Of a DNA stretch of 64,000 nt, positions 9,063 to 20,618 are shown piece by piece. The DNA is taken from positions 40,708,507-40,772,506 of the forward strand of contig CM050449.1 in assembly GCA_027563935.2 (NCBI GenBank). The letters are read 5' to 3'. The position numbers were made by a program, and so were the translations under genes. Within the stretch, counting starts at the first letter, position 1. Every line of letters begins with the position of its first letter. This DNA is from Costus lasius (Eukaryota; Streptophyta; Magnoliopsida; Zingiberales; Costaceae). The notes beneath the pieces are model-generated. The model searched no databases and was not told where the DNA came from. It saw only the letters and a list, made by a program, of their open reading frames with translations.

Positions 9063-11813
9063 ATGGCACCAAGGAGATCAATGAGGACTAGACCCTATGG
9101 GACCGTAATGAAGAGTAGATATATAGGTTCAGCACTGCAGTTTATATATAGGATGGTATCTGGAGTGTTACTAGATACCTTTGAGTGAATAGTTATGATG
9201 ATTCGGAGCCTGAGACTCAAATGCAGATATTAGAGGCTCCGAGTATACCTACAGCTCACAGTACTTCTGCTGGACCTAGTGCCTCGCATACTGCATCTGA
9301 ACCAGTCAATTATCTAGAGTTGGAGATTATCTCAGAGAGGCCTACTGATAGACCAGATAGTAGAGATCAGAGGATCGCTAGACCGTACGCTAGGAAGTGT
9401 ACCAGTCGCTCTACTTCTACCTGGGGAAGGACAGTAGGCCAGCGCTTGTCTCCTATACCTAAGACCACATAGACATTAGTGGCACCCCCAGAGCCAGCTC
9501 CTGATATAGTTGAGATGGAGAATGATGATGAGCAGTAGACTACTTCTATTCCTATGGATGTGGAGGAGGCTACTGATGTAGGACGGAAGTGTGTGACAAT
9601 TCTACTAATTTGAAATCAATTATTTATTTTTGTATTTTTTTTCATAAAAACATCATATTCATGAAAGCAGCAACAAAATAGCTATTAGAATTCCAAAGCA
9701 ACTCTAATAATTTAGAAAAGTAGCTATATGTTGTAGGAAAATCAATAAATCAAAAATTTATGCCGACAAAACCAAGATGTAGTACTAAAATAGTTCTTTT
9801 GAGTCATATAAAAATTAGAGCATTAGGAACTGTCAGACAATTGGAACATCTGTCATAAAATAGCTAATCAGATCAGACAACAAATGCGTTCAGAAATGTA
9901 TAATTCTTCAAAAGTTTCTATGCCTCCGGGGTTGATATGGTGATTCTTCAATGGAACCAAGTTATCTGATCTGTAGAGTGAAACTTGTTCTTCATAGTCA
10001 TATCAGAGATTAGGGGTTCTATCAAGCCAAAGCACGTTGAATACCTGCAAGAACAAGCCTAGTCAGATTACTCGATGTAATAAGTGCAGTAATTATTCAC
10101 TTATCAAAAATTGCTTTGTCTTTCGGCTTGATCCATTGTTGCTTCGGTTGGATCAACTCGTCCATCTAGTAGAGTAAGATGAGGGCTTCCATTTCATGCC
10201 AAAGTTCAAGATTTCTATTGTGCCGGTTGCTTAAGGTACCTGCGGAAATAAGCGTAATCAGATTAATAAGAAAGAGCAAACCAGAAACGAAGGATCAGGG
10301 AATAGGGAAATCTGGAAGCTGGTTTGGCGCCGATCAATGGCGCCGGAATAGGGGTTGCTCGGCAGAGGCATTGGGGATGGAAGAAGAATGACGTGGCGTT
10401 GACGACATCAGAGCATAGACAGGTGGTGGTGGAGCGAGGCATGGATGGTGTCGGAACACTGGCGAAGCGGAGGCGCTGGTCTGTCGGAACAGAGGAAGTG
10501 CGCCAGAAAACAGAGGTCGTCGCCGGACGGCCGGTGGTGCGTAATCTTGGAACCTGCTACAACTGGAAGCTTGTATGAAGGAGGCAAGGATGTGGCTGAA
10601 GTTTGGAGTCAAACGGTGGCTGGTCGAAGGAGGACGACGGTGAGAAGCGGAACTAGGGCGGGAGCAGGGCGGAACAGGGGATGCTGTCGGGGGTTTCGAT
10701 TCCGGCCATCGAAGCGGCGGATGGATGGATGCCTGCGGCTGGAGGTTACTCAGGGGTAGGATCAATGATGGCCAAAGTCTTGTGGAGATTCGGCCGGTGG
10801 ATCGTCGGCGGCGAGGTCGCGAGTTTCTGGAAAAACTGGAAACAGGGAACCGTGATTCGTTGGTTTGCTTTCTGGAGGAAGGAGGGGTAGAGAATAGAGG
10901 AAGAGAGGAGGATAGGAGGGCTCGGCCCTAGAATGAAAGGAAGAAGAAGAACATCCGATAGAAAATGAATTATACTAGAAAACTATTTCATTACTCAAAT
11001 TCATCAAGATCTGTCTGTTCTTTACAATGGTTTATGCGAGAGATACATATAGGCAGAGGTTTGGAGACGTTGATGTTTCCTTCTTTGAGCGGCTGGGGGA
11101 GAGACATTGGAGTTTCCTTTGCAGCGACGAAGATGAGCCAGATCAGCAGGGAGAGACGTTGACCCTTCCTTCTTTGCAGCGACGAAGATTTGTGTCGACG
11201 TGCTTTTGATGCACTCCCCAATTGGCTGGCTGAATTGGTTGGCTGATTATTGCCGCATGATTTGTTTCCTTAGCCATGGATGCAAGTCACGTTTTGGCAA
11301 CTTATTGGGCTTGAAAGTCTTTGACCATCACTTTGAAGTTGTTGAAGTAATTATTTCCATTATTTTGAGCTAGCTTTAAAAGTGACCATGCTAGCTTATT
11401 CGTGAACTTTCGGGCCTTCGTCTAGGGTAGTCGTAGGCCCCACTTGTATCTTCGTGGCTTGTGGTCCCTGCCTCCATCAGCTACTACCTCAAAGACTCCT
11501 TCTGACTTACCAGAGTCTGTTACTCACACTTATGTGGAGTCTATGAAGGTTGAAGATGTTGTACTTGATTCAGTCCAGACTCTAGAGATTCCCTCTTCGT
11601 CTTTAGCCCAAGGCGACTTACCAGTCCCTGAGGCTGCTACACTAGAGCTACCTGACGATGCAGAGGGATCTCCTAAGATATTTACTAATTTATCAGAGAT
11701 TTATGTGGAGATTCCTAATCTACCTTCATCACTATCAGTTGTACCAGAGCCATTTGATGCTCTAGGGGCAGCACCTCTAGCACCTAAGATACCACACATT
11801 CTTGAGGTGTCTG
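9063..11813 (+). pseudogene. Athila 3' ORF remnant split by a solo LTR
   Basis: The frame best supported is 9185-9573 joined to 11485-11813. It reads through the insertion point in register (Glu-Ala-Thr before, Ser-Lys-Thr after), which shows the two parts were one ORF. It is rich in Pro, Ser, Glu and Thr (EPETQMQILEAPS; later PESVTHTYVES and SLAQGDLPVPEA). It has at least two stops (near 9470 and 9536) and an N-terminal frameshift from the ATG at 9063. Low-complexity ORFs of this type lie 3' of pol in Athila relatives. No catalytic motif is visible. It ends abruptly at element K. Confidence 0.5.
9574..11479 (-). mobile_element. Solo LTR of the element A family, minus strand
   Basis: On the reverse strand it starts TGATGGAGGCAGG (plus end 11479) and ends CCTACATCA (plus 9574). 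It is 1906 bp, flanked by perfect GCTAC duplications (9569-9573 and 11480-11484). It is clearly more diverged from the two LTRs of A than they are from each other, so the family has been active over a long time. No internal sequence is left. Confidence 0.92.
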
Positions 11814-14168
11814 TGTCACCCCCTGGCATAAAACCAGCTAATCGTAGTTGAGGGTTCCCCAGGGAGATGACAATATTGATAGGAACCAAAGAACAACAAT
11901 AATCACATAGCATTTATTAAATAATTAATCTTAACTTAACATCAAAAGTTTTATAACACAATCTCTAACAACATACTATCCAATTTGTAAACAAATCAAC
12001 TGAAATAAAACCAAAAGACAAACTATCTCATCTTGGGGAAGGTATATAGTTATCTACTCTATCCTTCCGAGAAGCTAATTCTGTACCTGGAAGAGAAACA
12101 AAGGAAGTTAGCAAAATGCTAGGTAGGAATCAACAAAATGGTGAGGGAGTCAAAAAACATGATAATACAATGATTGAAGCAACGATATACAAATAATATA
12201 AAGAATGTCATGTAAATCATCAAGCTGGTCAACATATCTCAATAATGAGCCACACTCATTTTCAGAGTGTTTCCACTGTAGCTCACACAGTGGAACGACT
12301 GTCCTAAATAGCCTAGAGTGTTGTGTCCAACACCTAGCATCCATAGTATTGTCCGAAGATAACTGGCAGTACCCTGGCTGGCAACTATATAGACCGATAT
12401 ATAGTAACTATATATCACACACACGGTGGCCACTAGAGATAAATCATCCAGTCCGGAGGTCAATATGTCATGACTTAATCACACGGATATACAACTCTTC
12501 CAACACACTCATATGTCAATATCATAGATACACAATTGTTCAACCATGCTTATATGCTAATATATCAGATATCTCAATACAACTTTGTTAACCATGCATA
12601 CAGAAATAGATTAAGACCAAATGAATAAGATAAATGAGGTCAATTGAATTTCAGAAACAAAACAAGCAGACGAATCAAATAGATATTAGTGTTAATGAAT
12701 TCTAATATATGCATCACATATCAAATCAAAGGAATAAGCAACAAATCCTATAAGTTCTTGACACCGTATCAAAGGGGTAAGGTAAGATTCCTACCTCATG
12801 TGCTATTGTCTCGAATCCTTTTGAAAAGCCAACAAATTGTTTATCAGACAATGCAAGCCGACTAGTGGATCAATCACTCTGTATCATAAATTTGTATATA
12901 AACTCTATCAATAAATATTCTAACATGAAAACCAAGACTACCAACATGTAGAACACATCCCGAAACCTAGAAAACCAATCTTAGATATAGTGAACCGGAT
13001 GTAAAACCCACTAAACCGGATAGAATTGTACTGAACCAGACAGATTCACCCTGAACCAAGTCAGACAGACACTTAAAACTTAAATTACACAAAATATACA
13101 AGTCCTCTATATACACACAGGATACCATTGGATAGAAAATTTTATAAGCTTTCGAACAGCTACCTGAACCGACCTAGATTTGACCGAATTAGGGTCGAAC
13201 CGGTCAAAATTTATGCACTGGGCTGAAATTAAAATTGAACCACTTTGAGCCAGTTCAAATCAATTTCAAGCTCAGTCAAGCCGAGTTTATTTCCAAATAA
13301 ACCACCCAAACCCTAAAATTGAACCAAACCAAACGTTCACCCGCACCGCCCAAACGCCGCCGGACTTGCGTCCACTACTTGTGCTGGCAAGCTCCCGAGA
13401 GTGCGTCGGGCGTCCGTTCGCTGCCAAACTTCGTCAGTCTTCTCTTGATGATGAAGAGAAGCTCCTCGACTGGCTGCGGTGAGCTTTCGACGCATGGTCA
13501 AAGCACCCGAAATAGCCAAAAGTATCGACGGTGGCGCCGCTGCCGTCGACACACAAAACCTCACCAATACCCACTAGAACTTCATCGAATCAATCAGGGA
13601 AGAATGGATACCTTGCTACAACACTGTATCGTAGCCTAGAACTAAGAAATCATCTCGATGGAGGTGCTGGAAGAGAGAAGCTTGAGGCGGCGCCGCTCGA
13701 ACTCTAGCGACTGGTTCGAGCTCGATTTCTCCTTCCTGGTGGCGTGTCCAAGCTTGAAGATGCTATAGGGTTTGCCTTTCGCCAACGAGAGTAGAAGCCC
13801 TCTAATATATAGGTAAGACGTGTCCGAGATTGGCGAGAATGTGGTGGCGACTCAATCACCTCAAAAGTCAAAGAAGACGACGAGTTTGCTCGTCACCCTA
13901 AACAACTCGAAAATCAATATATAAATAAACTGATGCGACCCGCAAATCAGCCTAGTGGTTTGGATGTTGGTTAAAAATTCACGCGTCGCGAGTTCGAGTC
14001 CTAGCGAATGCATTTTAAGTTTTTAATATAAAACTTAGTATTTTAAACTTTTAAAAATTTCAAAACAATTCCAGAAAAATCATAAAAATTCTAAAACATA
14101 TATTATGAATTTTCTAAATTTTAAAATTTAAATTAATAATAGAAAAGTTTTAATTTTAGGTTATAACA
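11814..14168 (-). repeat. 3' LTR of element K
   Basis: A 2355-bp repeat. On the minus strand it starts TGTTATAACC right after the purine run at 14169-14182 and ends at GGGGGTGACA. Its plus-left half matches 15509-16740. Reading frames inside are short and decayed and I call no gene. Confidence 0.8.
13948..14001 (+). other. tRNA-like (SINE-like) A and B boxes in element K LTR
   Basis: CAGCCTAGTGG (13948-13958) fits the pol III A box except for the first base. AGTTCGAGTCC (13991-14001) fits the B box except for the first base. The spacing of 32 bases between them is that of a tRNA gene. I do not see a full cloverleaf, so this is a tRNA relic or a SINE head captured by the LTR, on the strand opposite to K. 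Confidence 0.45.
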
Positions 14169-14219
14169 TTTTTCACCTCTTTAAAAAGAATTTGATCCTC
14201 CAAATTCAGAGTATACGAA

Positions 14220-15377
14220 AAAAATAAAAAATTTATTGTTGTAATGTAGTTCTCTTGTCAAGACACTGATTCTTATAAGGACCCCATTCATTGCAATAGT
14301 AACACTGAATTTCATTAAGTCTGCACTCTTTAGCTATGTGTCCCATCTTATTACAATTGAAACAACTTCTAGGTGTCTCTTCTGAATGAGGGTTTGAAAC
14401 ATGGGAAGAAGGTACTGGTCTCTAATGATTATTGAATACTATTCTAGATCTTTTTCCTCTATTATCATAGGTTCTTTCCTCTACTAATCTAGTTGACTGA
14501 CTGACTTTCCTTTGTTATGCTAATTCCTGAACCTCCTCAATTTGTTTTTCTTTAGCCACATCAATTCAAAAAGCCTCTATCCTGAATGTTGTATTTACCA
14601 TTGCCTGAAAACTATCTAATGGAATGGTGTTCATCTGTTCCTTTATTGTATTATGTAATCCTTTAATAAAGAGTTGGCATTTCCTCCTTTCAGTGGTCAC
14701 TAATTCTGGAAATAAATCTGATAATCTCTCAAAGTTAGTTACATAAATATTTACTGTCCTTTTTCCTTGTTTTAAATTTATAAACTCCTGCATCTGGCTA
14801 TCTTGAAAAGACTCTAGAAAATATTTATCCAAGAATGCACATATAAAATCAGTCCAAAAGATAGGAACAATTCCAAAAGAGACTCTCATACTAGACCACC
14901 ATATTCTAGCTTATCAGATAAGAAATATGTGGCCAACTCCACCTTCTGCTCATCTGGACATCCTAATGCCCTAAAGGTCTGCTCTACTTTTAATAACCAA
15001 TCTCTAGCAGCCCAAGGGTCAGTAGTTCCTGCAAAAACACCAAATCGATCTTTTCCCAATTGTGAGAACTGCATCAGCATATTGGCCAAGCTAACTGGCT
15101 GGTTTACTACTGGTTGTGGTACCAACAATGGGGAGGAAGATTGAACCTCATCCCTCACTGCTGCTGGTACTACAAGGGGAGCAAGTGGTGCTGCTTCTAA
15201 GGGTATTGAGGCTTCATACCCACTTCATCTTCTTGTAGGGGCCCTAGGTAATTATACCTCAGTCTTATGAGAATTTCTAGCTTTTCCAATGTCGTGGGTA
15301 ATTGCCCTATGACTTCCATCTCCCTGGCCCCTACTTCCTTGACTTGGGATTGCTCTGGCTCTAACTCTTGGTGCCAT
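14220..15377 (-). pseudogene. gag of element K, decayed
   Basis: The likely start is the minus-strand ATG at 15375-15377 (Met-Ala-Pro-Arg-Val-Arg). The best preserved parts are 15158-14886 (FAGTTDPWAARDWLLKVEQT) and 14889-14566 (FLDKYFLESFQDSQMQEFIN), the retrotransposon gag core that packs element RNA. They are in different frames, so there is a frameshift near 14887. Near 14290-14365 two zinc knuckles can be read: CFNCNKMGHIAKEC is canonical, and the second, CYYCNEWGPYKNQC, has Pro where the His should be. Several stops are present in the N-terminal part and before the knuckles. No protease follows before the polypurine tract. Confidence 0.75.
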
Positions 15378-15491
15378 CCTATCAAAAAAATAACATGTTA
15401 TATAATAAATGTTTACTTATTTATTCTAACATTAACCCAATCCTAGTCTTGAGCTTCCAATGTCCTTAGGCTTCCTTACGGAACCGATACA

Positions 15492-15501
15492 TTTGATACC
15501 A
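15492..15501 (-). other. Primer binding site of element K
   Basis: On the minus strand TGGTATCAAA, a decayed form of the tRNA-iMet complement, sits 7 bases after the end of the 5' LTR. Confidence 0.65.
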
Positions 15502-15508
15502 AAAAAAT

Positions 15509-16740
15509 TGTCACGCCCCGGTGGAAAACCAACTAATCCTAGTTGAAGGTTCCCCAGGGCGATGACAATATTGGTAGGAACCAAAGAACTACAATAATCA
15601 CATATCATTTATTAAATATTTAATCCAAACTTAACATCCAAGCTTTTATAACACAATCTCTAACAACATACTTTCCAATCTATAAACAAATCAATTGAAA
15701 TAAAACCAAAAGACAAACTAACTCATCTTGGGGCTAGTATATAGCTATCTACTCTATCCATCCTATAAGCTAACTCTGTACCTAGAAGAGAAACAAAGGA
15801 AGTTAGCAAAACACTAAGTAGGAATCAACAAAATGGTGAGGGCGTCAAATAACATGATAATACAATGACTCAAGTGACGATATACAAATAATGTAAAGAA
15901 TGCCGTGTAAATCATCAAGCTGGCCAACGTATCTCAATAATGAGCCACACTCATTTTCATAGTGTTTCCACAGTATCTCACGCAATGGAACGACTGTCCT
16001 AAATAGCTCGGAGTATTGTGTCCAACACTTGACATCTATAGTATTATCCGAAGACAATTGGCGGTACCTTGACCAACAACCATATATCCCGATATATGGT
16101 AACTATATATCACACACATAGTGGCCATTGGAGATAAATCATCCAGTCCATAGGTCAATATGTCACGACATAATCACATGGATATACAACTATTCCAACA
16201 TACTCATATGTCAATATCACAGTTACACAATTGTTCAACCATGCTCATATGCCAATATATCAGATATCTCAATACAGCTTTGTTAACCATGCATACAGAA
16301 CTGGATTATGACCAAATGAATAAGATAAAAGAGGTCAACAAAAATTCAGAAACAAAACAAGCAGACGAATAAAATAGATATCAGTGTCAATCAATTCTAA
16401 TATATGCATCACATATCAAATCAAAAGAATAAGCAACAAATCCTATAAGTTCTTAACACCATATCAAAGGAGTAAGGTAAGATTCCTACCACAAGCGCTG
16501 TTATCTTGAATCCTTTTGAAAAGCCAACAAATTGTTTATCAAACGATGCAAGCCGACTAGTGGATCAATCATTCTATAACATGAATTTGTACATAAACTC
16601 TATCAATAAATATTCTAACATGAAAACCAAGACTACCAACATGTAGAACTAATCTTGGATCTAGTGAACCGAACATAAAACCCACTAAACCGGATACAAT
16701 TGCAGTGAATCGATCAGATTCACCCTGAACCAAGTTAGAC
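15509..16740 (-). repeat. 5' LTR of element K, truncated
   Basis: It matches the plus-left half of the repeat at 11814 and stops after CAAGTTAGAC, where the other copy continues. The remaining 1.1 kb is not found elsewhere in the window, so it was deleted or lies beyond it. Confidence 0.8.
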
Positions 16741-17486
16741 TGATGAAGCGTCTAATAGGAGGGAGGGTCCTTAGAGCCGTATTCTAGGGTTTTACACAAT
16801 GCTCGCGGAAAACGGGAGAGGGTCGTGAGGCGAGGGAAGATAAACGCGTCAGAAAATGCAGGGAAACCGATAGGAAGCACGGTGAAATCGCGACGAACTC
16901 AATCAAGGCAACACAAATGCAAAGGAAGAACTACGACACCCAACTATTTAACGCAACACACTAACCTCATAGCATTTTTTAAAGCGTTCCTTGTAGCTCA
17001 CTTAGCACGTTTTAAGCTCAGCCACACGGGGGACAACAAGTGCGTAGGGGTTCAGCTCGCCCGCCTCTAGGGCTTAAACAAACCAAAAAAACAAGAGAAC
17101 CGACCACGCTCTGATGTGCGGACAGACGTGGGTGAAGTAATGAGGAGAAAAACCGCAGCGAAGAAACTCACAAGAGAATGACAAACAGGCGAACCTGACC
17201 CACCGCAGCGAAGAAACGCACAAGAGAATGACAAACAGGCAAACCTGACCCACCGCAGCGAAGAAACGCACAAGAGAATGACAACTTGGAATCAAACAGA
17301 CATCCTCAACCCAAACAACGACGAAGGCGAGGCTCCGGCTTGTCTTCACAAATCCTGGAGGCTCTAAGCTCGCCATGAGGTCTCTATGCACTCACGAGAA
17401 CTTAATAACACTCTAGCCCAACCTCCTCTTTTATAGAGTAGAGGGGTGGGAACAAAAAAAAACATAAGAGACAACATACTCTAACA
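16741..17486 (-). repeat. Probable 3' LTR of element J
   Basis: The right boundary is a guess at CTAACA (minus-strand TGTTAGAG, plus 17486). On the minus strand a TATAAA-like sequence (CTCTATAAAAGAGG, plus about 17423-17437) would be its promoter. With no second LTR present, the ends cannot be checked. Confidence 0.4.
17153..17290. repeat. 50-bp tandem repeat, about 2.8 copies
   Basis: CCGCAGCGAAG recurs at 17153, 17203 and 17253 with near-identical 50-bp units (..CACAAGAGAATGACAAACAG..). It lies inside the probable LTR of J. Confidence 0.9.
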
Positions 17487-17657
17487 AACTAACCACTCTT
17501 GCAGGCTACTAAAGTGGTCAATCTGCAACTACAAGACAGGGAATAACTACTTAATATTCTTCGAAGCTGATCGTACGATCCTGCGTCTTTGTACGGAGAT
17601 GGTTTAGACGCGCTTGGAGAACATCGCGATAAGGCAGCAGAATTTCGATGTCGTGGG

Positions 17658-20075
17658 CTACGCCACTACCATCGCGGCTCGCTCTTGGGCCGTGTTGTTG
17701 CTGAGGTTGAGTGGCCCAATCGGGTTTGGATCTTCAGGGGGTCGGCTAGTAGTGCCCTTGGGCTGGGTCATCACGGTGTGGATGGAAGGGGGTTCAACAA
17801 TGCCCCCGAAGTTGTCCGGCGGCTTGCTTTGTTGTTGGCATTGCCGGATCGTTACCTTGTCGAGCTCCTCTACCTCATCACGAGGGGGAGCAACATGGTA
17901 GGGAGGGTGATGCATGTTGAAGCATGGTCGTCGGGGCTCCATGGTGTCTTCAGGGTCGAACACGGCTTGGCCATGTCGGGGTGCACGACTGTGTTTGGCT
18001 ACAGAATCTTCGGCTGAGACGGACACGGGCTGAGGCATGGGTGTGCTGAAGGCCTTGTCGGGTTCTGTGCTGTAGGTCGAGAAGAGCACGACATGGCCAT
18101 GTTGGAGGTCACGGCCGTGCTTGGTTCCAGGATTTTTGGCCTAGGAAGTCACGGGAGGTGGCACGGGCGTGACAGTGGCCGTGGCGGTGTTCGCGTTCCA
18201 AGCCGACCGTGTCACAGCCATGTCGGGGAGCACGGCCTGGCCGTGTCTGGGTCTAGAAGGCTCCGATTGCTTTGGAAACTCTGGAGAAAATTCCTCAAGT
18301 CCCGAGGAGCCTCCCCACATGTCTTCTAGAGGGATTGGGCCGTTCTTTTGTGCACGCATGGGCTCGTCTTCTTCCCCAACAAGGTGGAATGCTCCTATAT
18401 CAGCTTCCGCTGCGTGTTCTGATGTGTTCTCCCCCGGAGAACTAGGGGGCAGCGGTTCGTCGGGGTCCGATGGCGCCTCCAACGGACCATGGAAAGGGAG
18501 AATGTCCGCCACGTTGAAGACGTGGTGAATCCCCATGTCCTCGGGTAAGTCCAGCTCTTAGGCTTTGGAGCCAATCCTGCGCACTACCGCATAGGGCCCC
18601 ATATAACGCGGCTGAAGCTTAAAATGTGCTCTGCTCGATAGTCGCTCGGGGTGGACGTGCACCCTCGCCAGCTCACCTATAGAAAAATGGTGTGGCCTAC
18701 GATGCTCGTTGGCCTTCATTGCATTGCGAGTGTTGCCCAGAAAGATACGACGCCGAACCTCATCATGCAAACTAGTGATATGTTGGGCAAATGAGTAGGC
18801 ATGCGTGGAGAGGTGGGACTCCATGGGGAGGTCATGCAGGTCTATAGGTTTACGAGGTTGATGTCCCATGACAATCTGGAAAGGACTAAGACCCATAGAC
18901 CTATTAGAAGCACCGTTGTACGCAAACTCGACCATGGGTAGGAAGGAATCCCAAGACCTCGGATGGTTGCCGATGAGACAACATAGAATATTGCCCAAAC
19001 TAGGGTTAACGACCTCGCTTTGCCCATCGGTTTGGGGATGATAGGATATGGAGAATTTCAGAGTGGTGCCCAAGAGGGCCCACAGTGAGCGCCAGAAGTG
19101 GCTCACAAAACGCGTGTCACGGTTGGACACGATGGTGAAGGGAAGGCCATGGAGACGCACAATCTCTCGGGCAAAAAGATGGGTGGCATGAGAAGCGTCC
19201 GCAGTGATCGAACAAGGGATAAAGTAGGCCATCTTCAAAAATTGATCTATGACCACGTAGATAGAATCGAAGCAGGAGACGGTCTGAGGCAACCCAAGGA
19301 CAAAGTCCATACTCAGGTCGCCCCAAGGGCCAGTGGCCACAGGTAGTGGGGTATAGAGACCCGTGTTCGGAGGGCGGGGCTTGGTTAATTGACACATGCC
19401 GCAATGGCGCACAATACGATTGACATCTCTATGGAGGGAAGGCCAAAACAGGCGTTCCTCCGCCATCTCAAGGGTCTTGTCGCAGCCATGGTCGCCAGTG
19501 ACTCCACCTGCGTGAAGCTCAAGGAGTAAATGATCGCGGAGGGAAGACCGGAGAATACATAGGCAGTTTCCCAAGAAGAGGTAGCCCTCGCAAAGCTGAA
19601 ACGGGGACTTGGGGTTGGAAGATTCGGAGAGGGCAGCATAGGCAGCCCCGAAGTCGGGACAAGAGGGATACTCCTCATTAACATGATCGAAGGTGTTGAC
19701 GCGAGTGCGCATCACACACAAGAGGGTCCGGACATGATTTAGGGCATCCGTGACAACATTCTCCTTGCCCGCCTTATGATTGATCACGAAAGAGTACTAT
19801 TGCAAGAACTCGACCCATTTGGCATGGCGGGCACCCAACTTCTTTTTGGCGTTAAGGAAGGAGAGGGCCTGATGGTCGCTATACAACACGAACTCACGGT
19901 GGAGGAGATAGTGCCTCCACTGGCGAAGGGACTGAACGATGGCATAGAACTCCTTGTCGTACGTGGAGTAACGTTGCGGAACCGCATTCAGTTTCTCACT
20001 AAAGAAAGCCACAGGGTGGCCCTCTTGACTAAGAGAACCACCAATGCCGGAACCGAAGGCATCACACGCGACCTT
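17658..20075 (-). pseudogene. gypsy RNase H-integrase with long Pro/Ser-rich tail, decayed (element J)
   Basis: One minus-strand frame runs from about 20075 to 17658 with stops near 19797, 18558 and 18141. RNase H begins at VACDAFGSGIGG and keeps YSTYDKEFYA and LYSDHQALSFL. Integrase has the HHCC zinc finger (HCGMCQLTK), LSMDFVLGLP with the first Asp, and GQSEVV with the Glu. The second Asp is Asn (VSNRDTRF), so catalysis is lost. After HHVFNVADILPFHG comes a tail of about 280 residues, acidic then Pro/Ser-rich. In it a stretch like RPRHGQAVLPDMAV recurs two to three times, matching GC-rich repeats at about 17940-18260. No chromodomain is recognisable. Confidence 0.78.
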
Positions 20076-20618
20076 TATCCATCTGCTTCATCAAAAAGAA
20101 TGCAACATCTACTACTACTCCTTTCAGCATCCCCCAAATAAAGTAAAGCTCAGTTTGTCTTACCATTCCATCACTGCCTCCTCTGCCAAAGACTGTGTGA
20201 GCAAGAACTCTATGAACATATTTTATACACAGATTCGCGATCTTTGAAGCTCTAGCAGAAACAGCAAAAAAGTGACTCTCATGGGTAAACTGGTTCCAGA
20301 ACACATTCTCAATGAACCCATTTGGTATTTGGGTGTACCCTCCTGAGCCCAAGCGAAAGATAGATTTGACTTCTCTTAAGGTTAGCTTCCTCTCAACATT
20401 GGCCAATCTGAATGTGATATCTCCTTCTGCAGGTCCAATGGAAAACTCTCTTAGATCCAGATTCAAGCTACTCAAAAACTCCAAAGAAAGTGGCAAATAG
20501 GTATAGGGCGTCATCTCAAAAAATATTCTAGCTCTGATCTGCTCAAACATCCAAGATACATCCTCGTAGAGCCCAAGTGCCTCTAAAGTCTTTCTATCAG
20601 CATATTTGGTGTTGATAA
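20076..20618 (-). pseudogene. Athila ORF-1 family fragment
   Basis: The minus-strand frame is open from 20618 (inside the copia LTR it continues by chance to 20724) to a stop at 20062. Hallmarks of the ATHILA ORF-1 family (as in Pfam ATHILA) are visible: YLPLSLEFLSSL, DITFRLANVERKLTLREV, SARASKIANLCIKYVHRVLA and HTVFGRGGSDGMVRQTELYF. The function of the family is not established. It is cut on the right by copia F (TSD GATAA at 20614-20618) and on the left by the junction with element J at about 20070-20076. It is a fragment of one exon-like ORF with no visible internal stop. Confidence 0.75.

Larger units (their letters stand above)
5813..11813 (+). mobile_element. Old Athila-like Ty3/gypsy remnant, interrupted by two solo LTRs
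   Basis: After removing solo LTRs at 6882-8561 and 9574-11479, the flanks join cleanly at their TSDs into one plus-strand remnant of about 2.4 kb. In order it holds a retropepsin-like fragment, a spacer with the GCGCTTTTTGGGAGACAACC motif typical of Athila elements after pol, and a Pro/Ser/Glu-rich ORF. The pol enzymes are missing between protease and spacer, so it was already a deletion derivative. Both outer ends are cut by elements A and K. Confidence 0.65.
11814..16740 (-). mobile_element. Element K: old gag-only Ty3/gypsy element
   Basis: LTR-like direct repeats begin at 11814 and 15509 (both TGTCAC on the plus strand). The 1.34-kb region between them has a minus-strand primer site, a decayed gag and a polypurine tract, and nothing else. 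No protease, RT or integrase is present, as in elements described as TR-GAG. The 5' LTR (right side) is cut after 16740 by element J. By eye the LTRs differ at about one site in ten, so the element is old. The left TSD is probably GTCTG (11809-11813); its partner is lost. Confidence 0.8.
16741..20070 (-). mobile_element. Element J: truncated gypsy element, minus strand
   Basis: It holds RNase H, integrase, a long tail and probably the 3' LTR, in minus-strand order. The left end, TGATGAAGCG at 16741, sits exactly where the LTR of K is interrupted, and read on the minus strand it gives the ...CATCA LTR end. The right end breaks inside RNase H near 20070, directly next to an Athila ORF in another frame. 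Gag, protease and RT are missing. In-frame stops and a changed integrase residue show it is dead. Confidence 0.75.

Noticed and set aside
12205..12591. 128-codon plus-strand frame in the LTR of K
   Set aside because: Antisense to the element, His/Cys/Ser-rich with no domain, and broken in the other LTR copy.
17569..17580. Perfect 12-bp palindrome GATCGTACGATC near the tail of J
   Set aside because: A single occurrence in a decayed element with no second copy to test, so it is uninformative alone.
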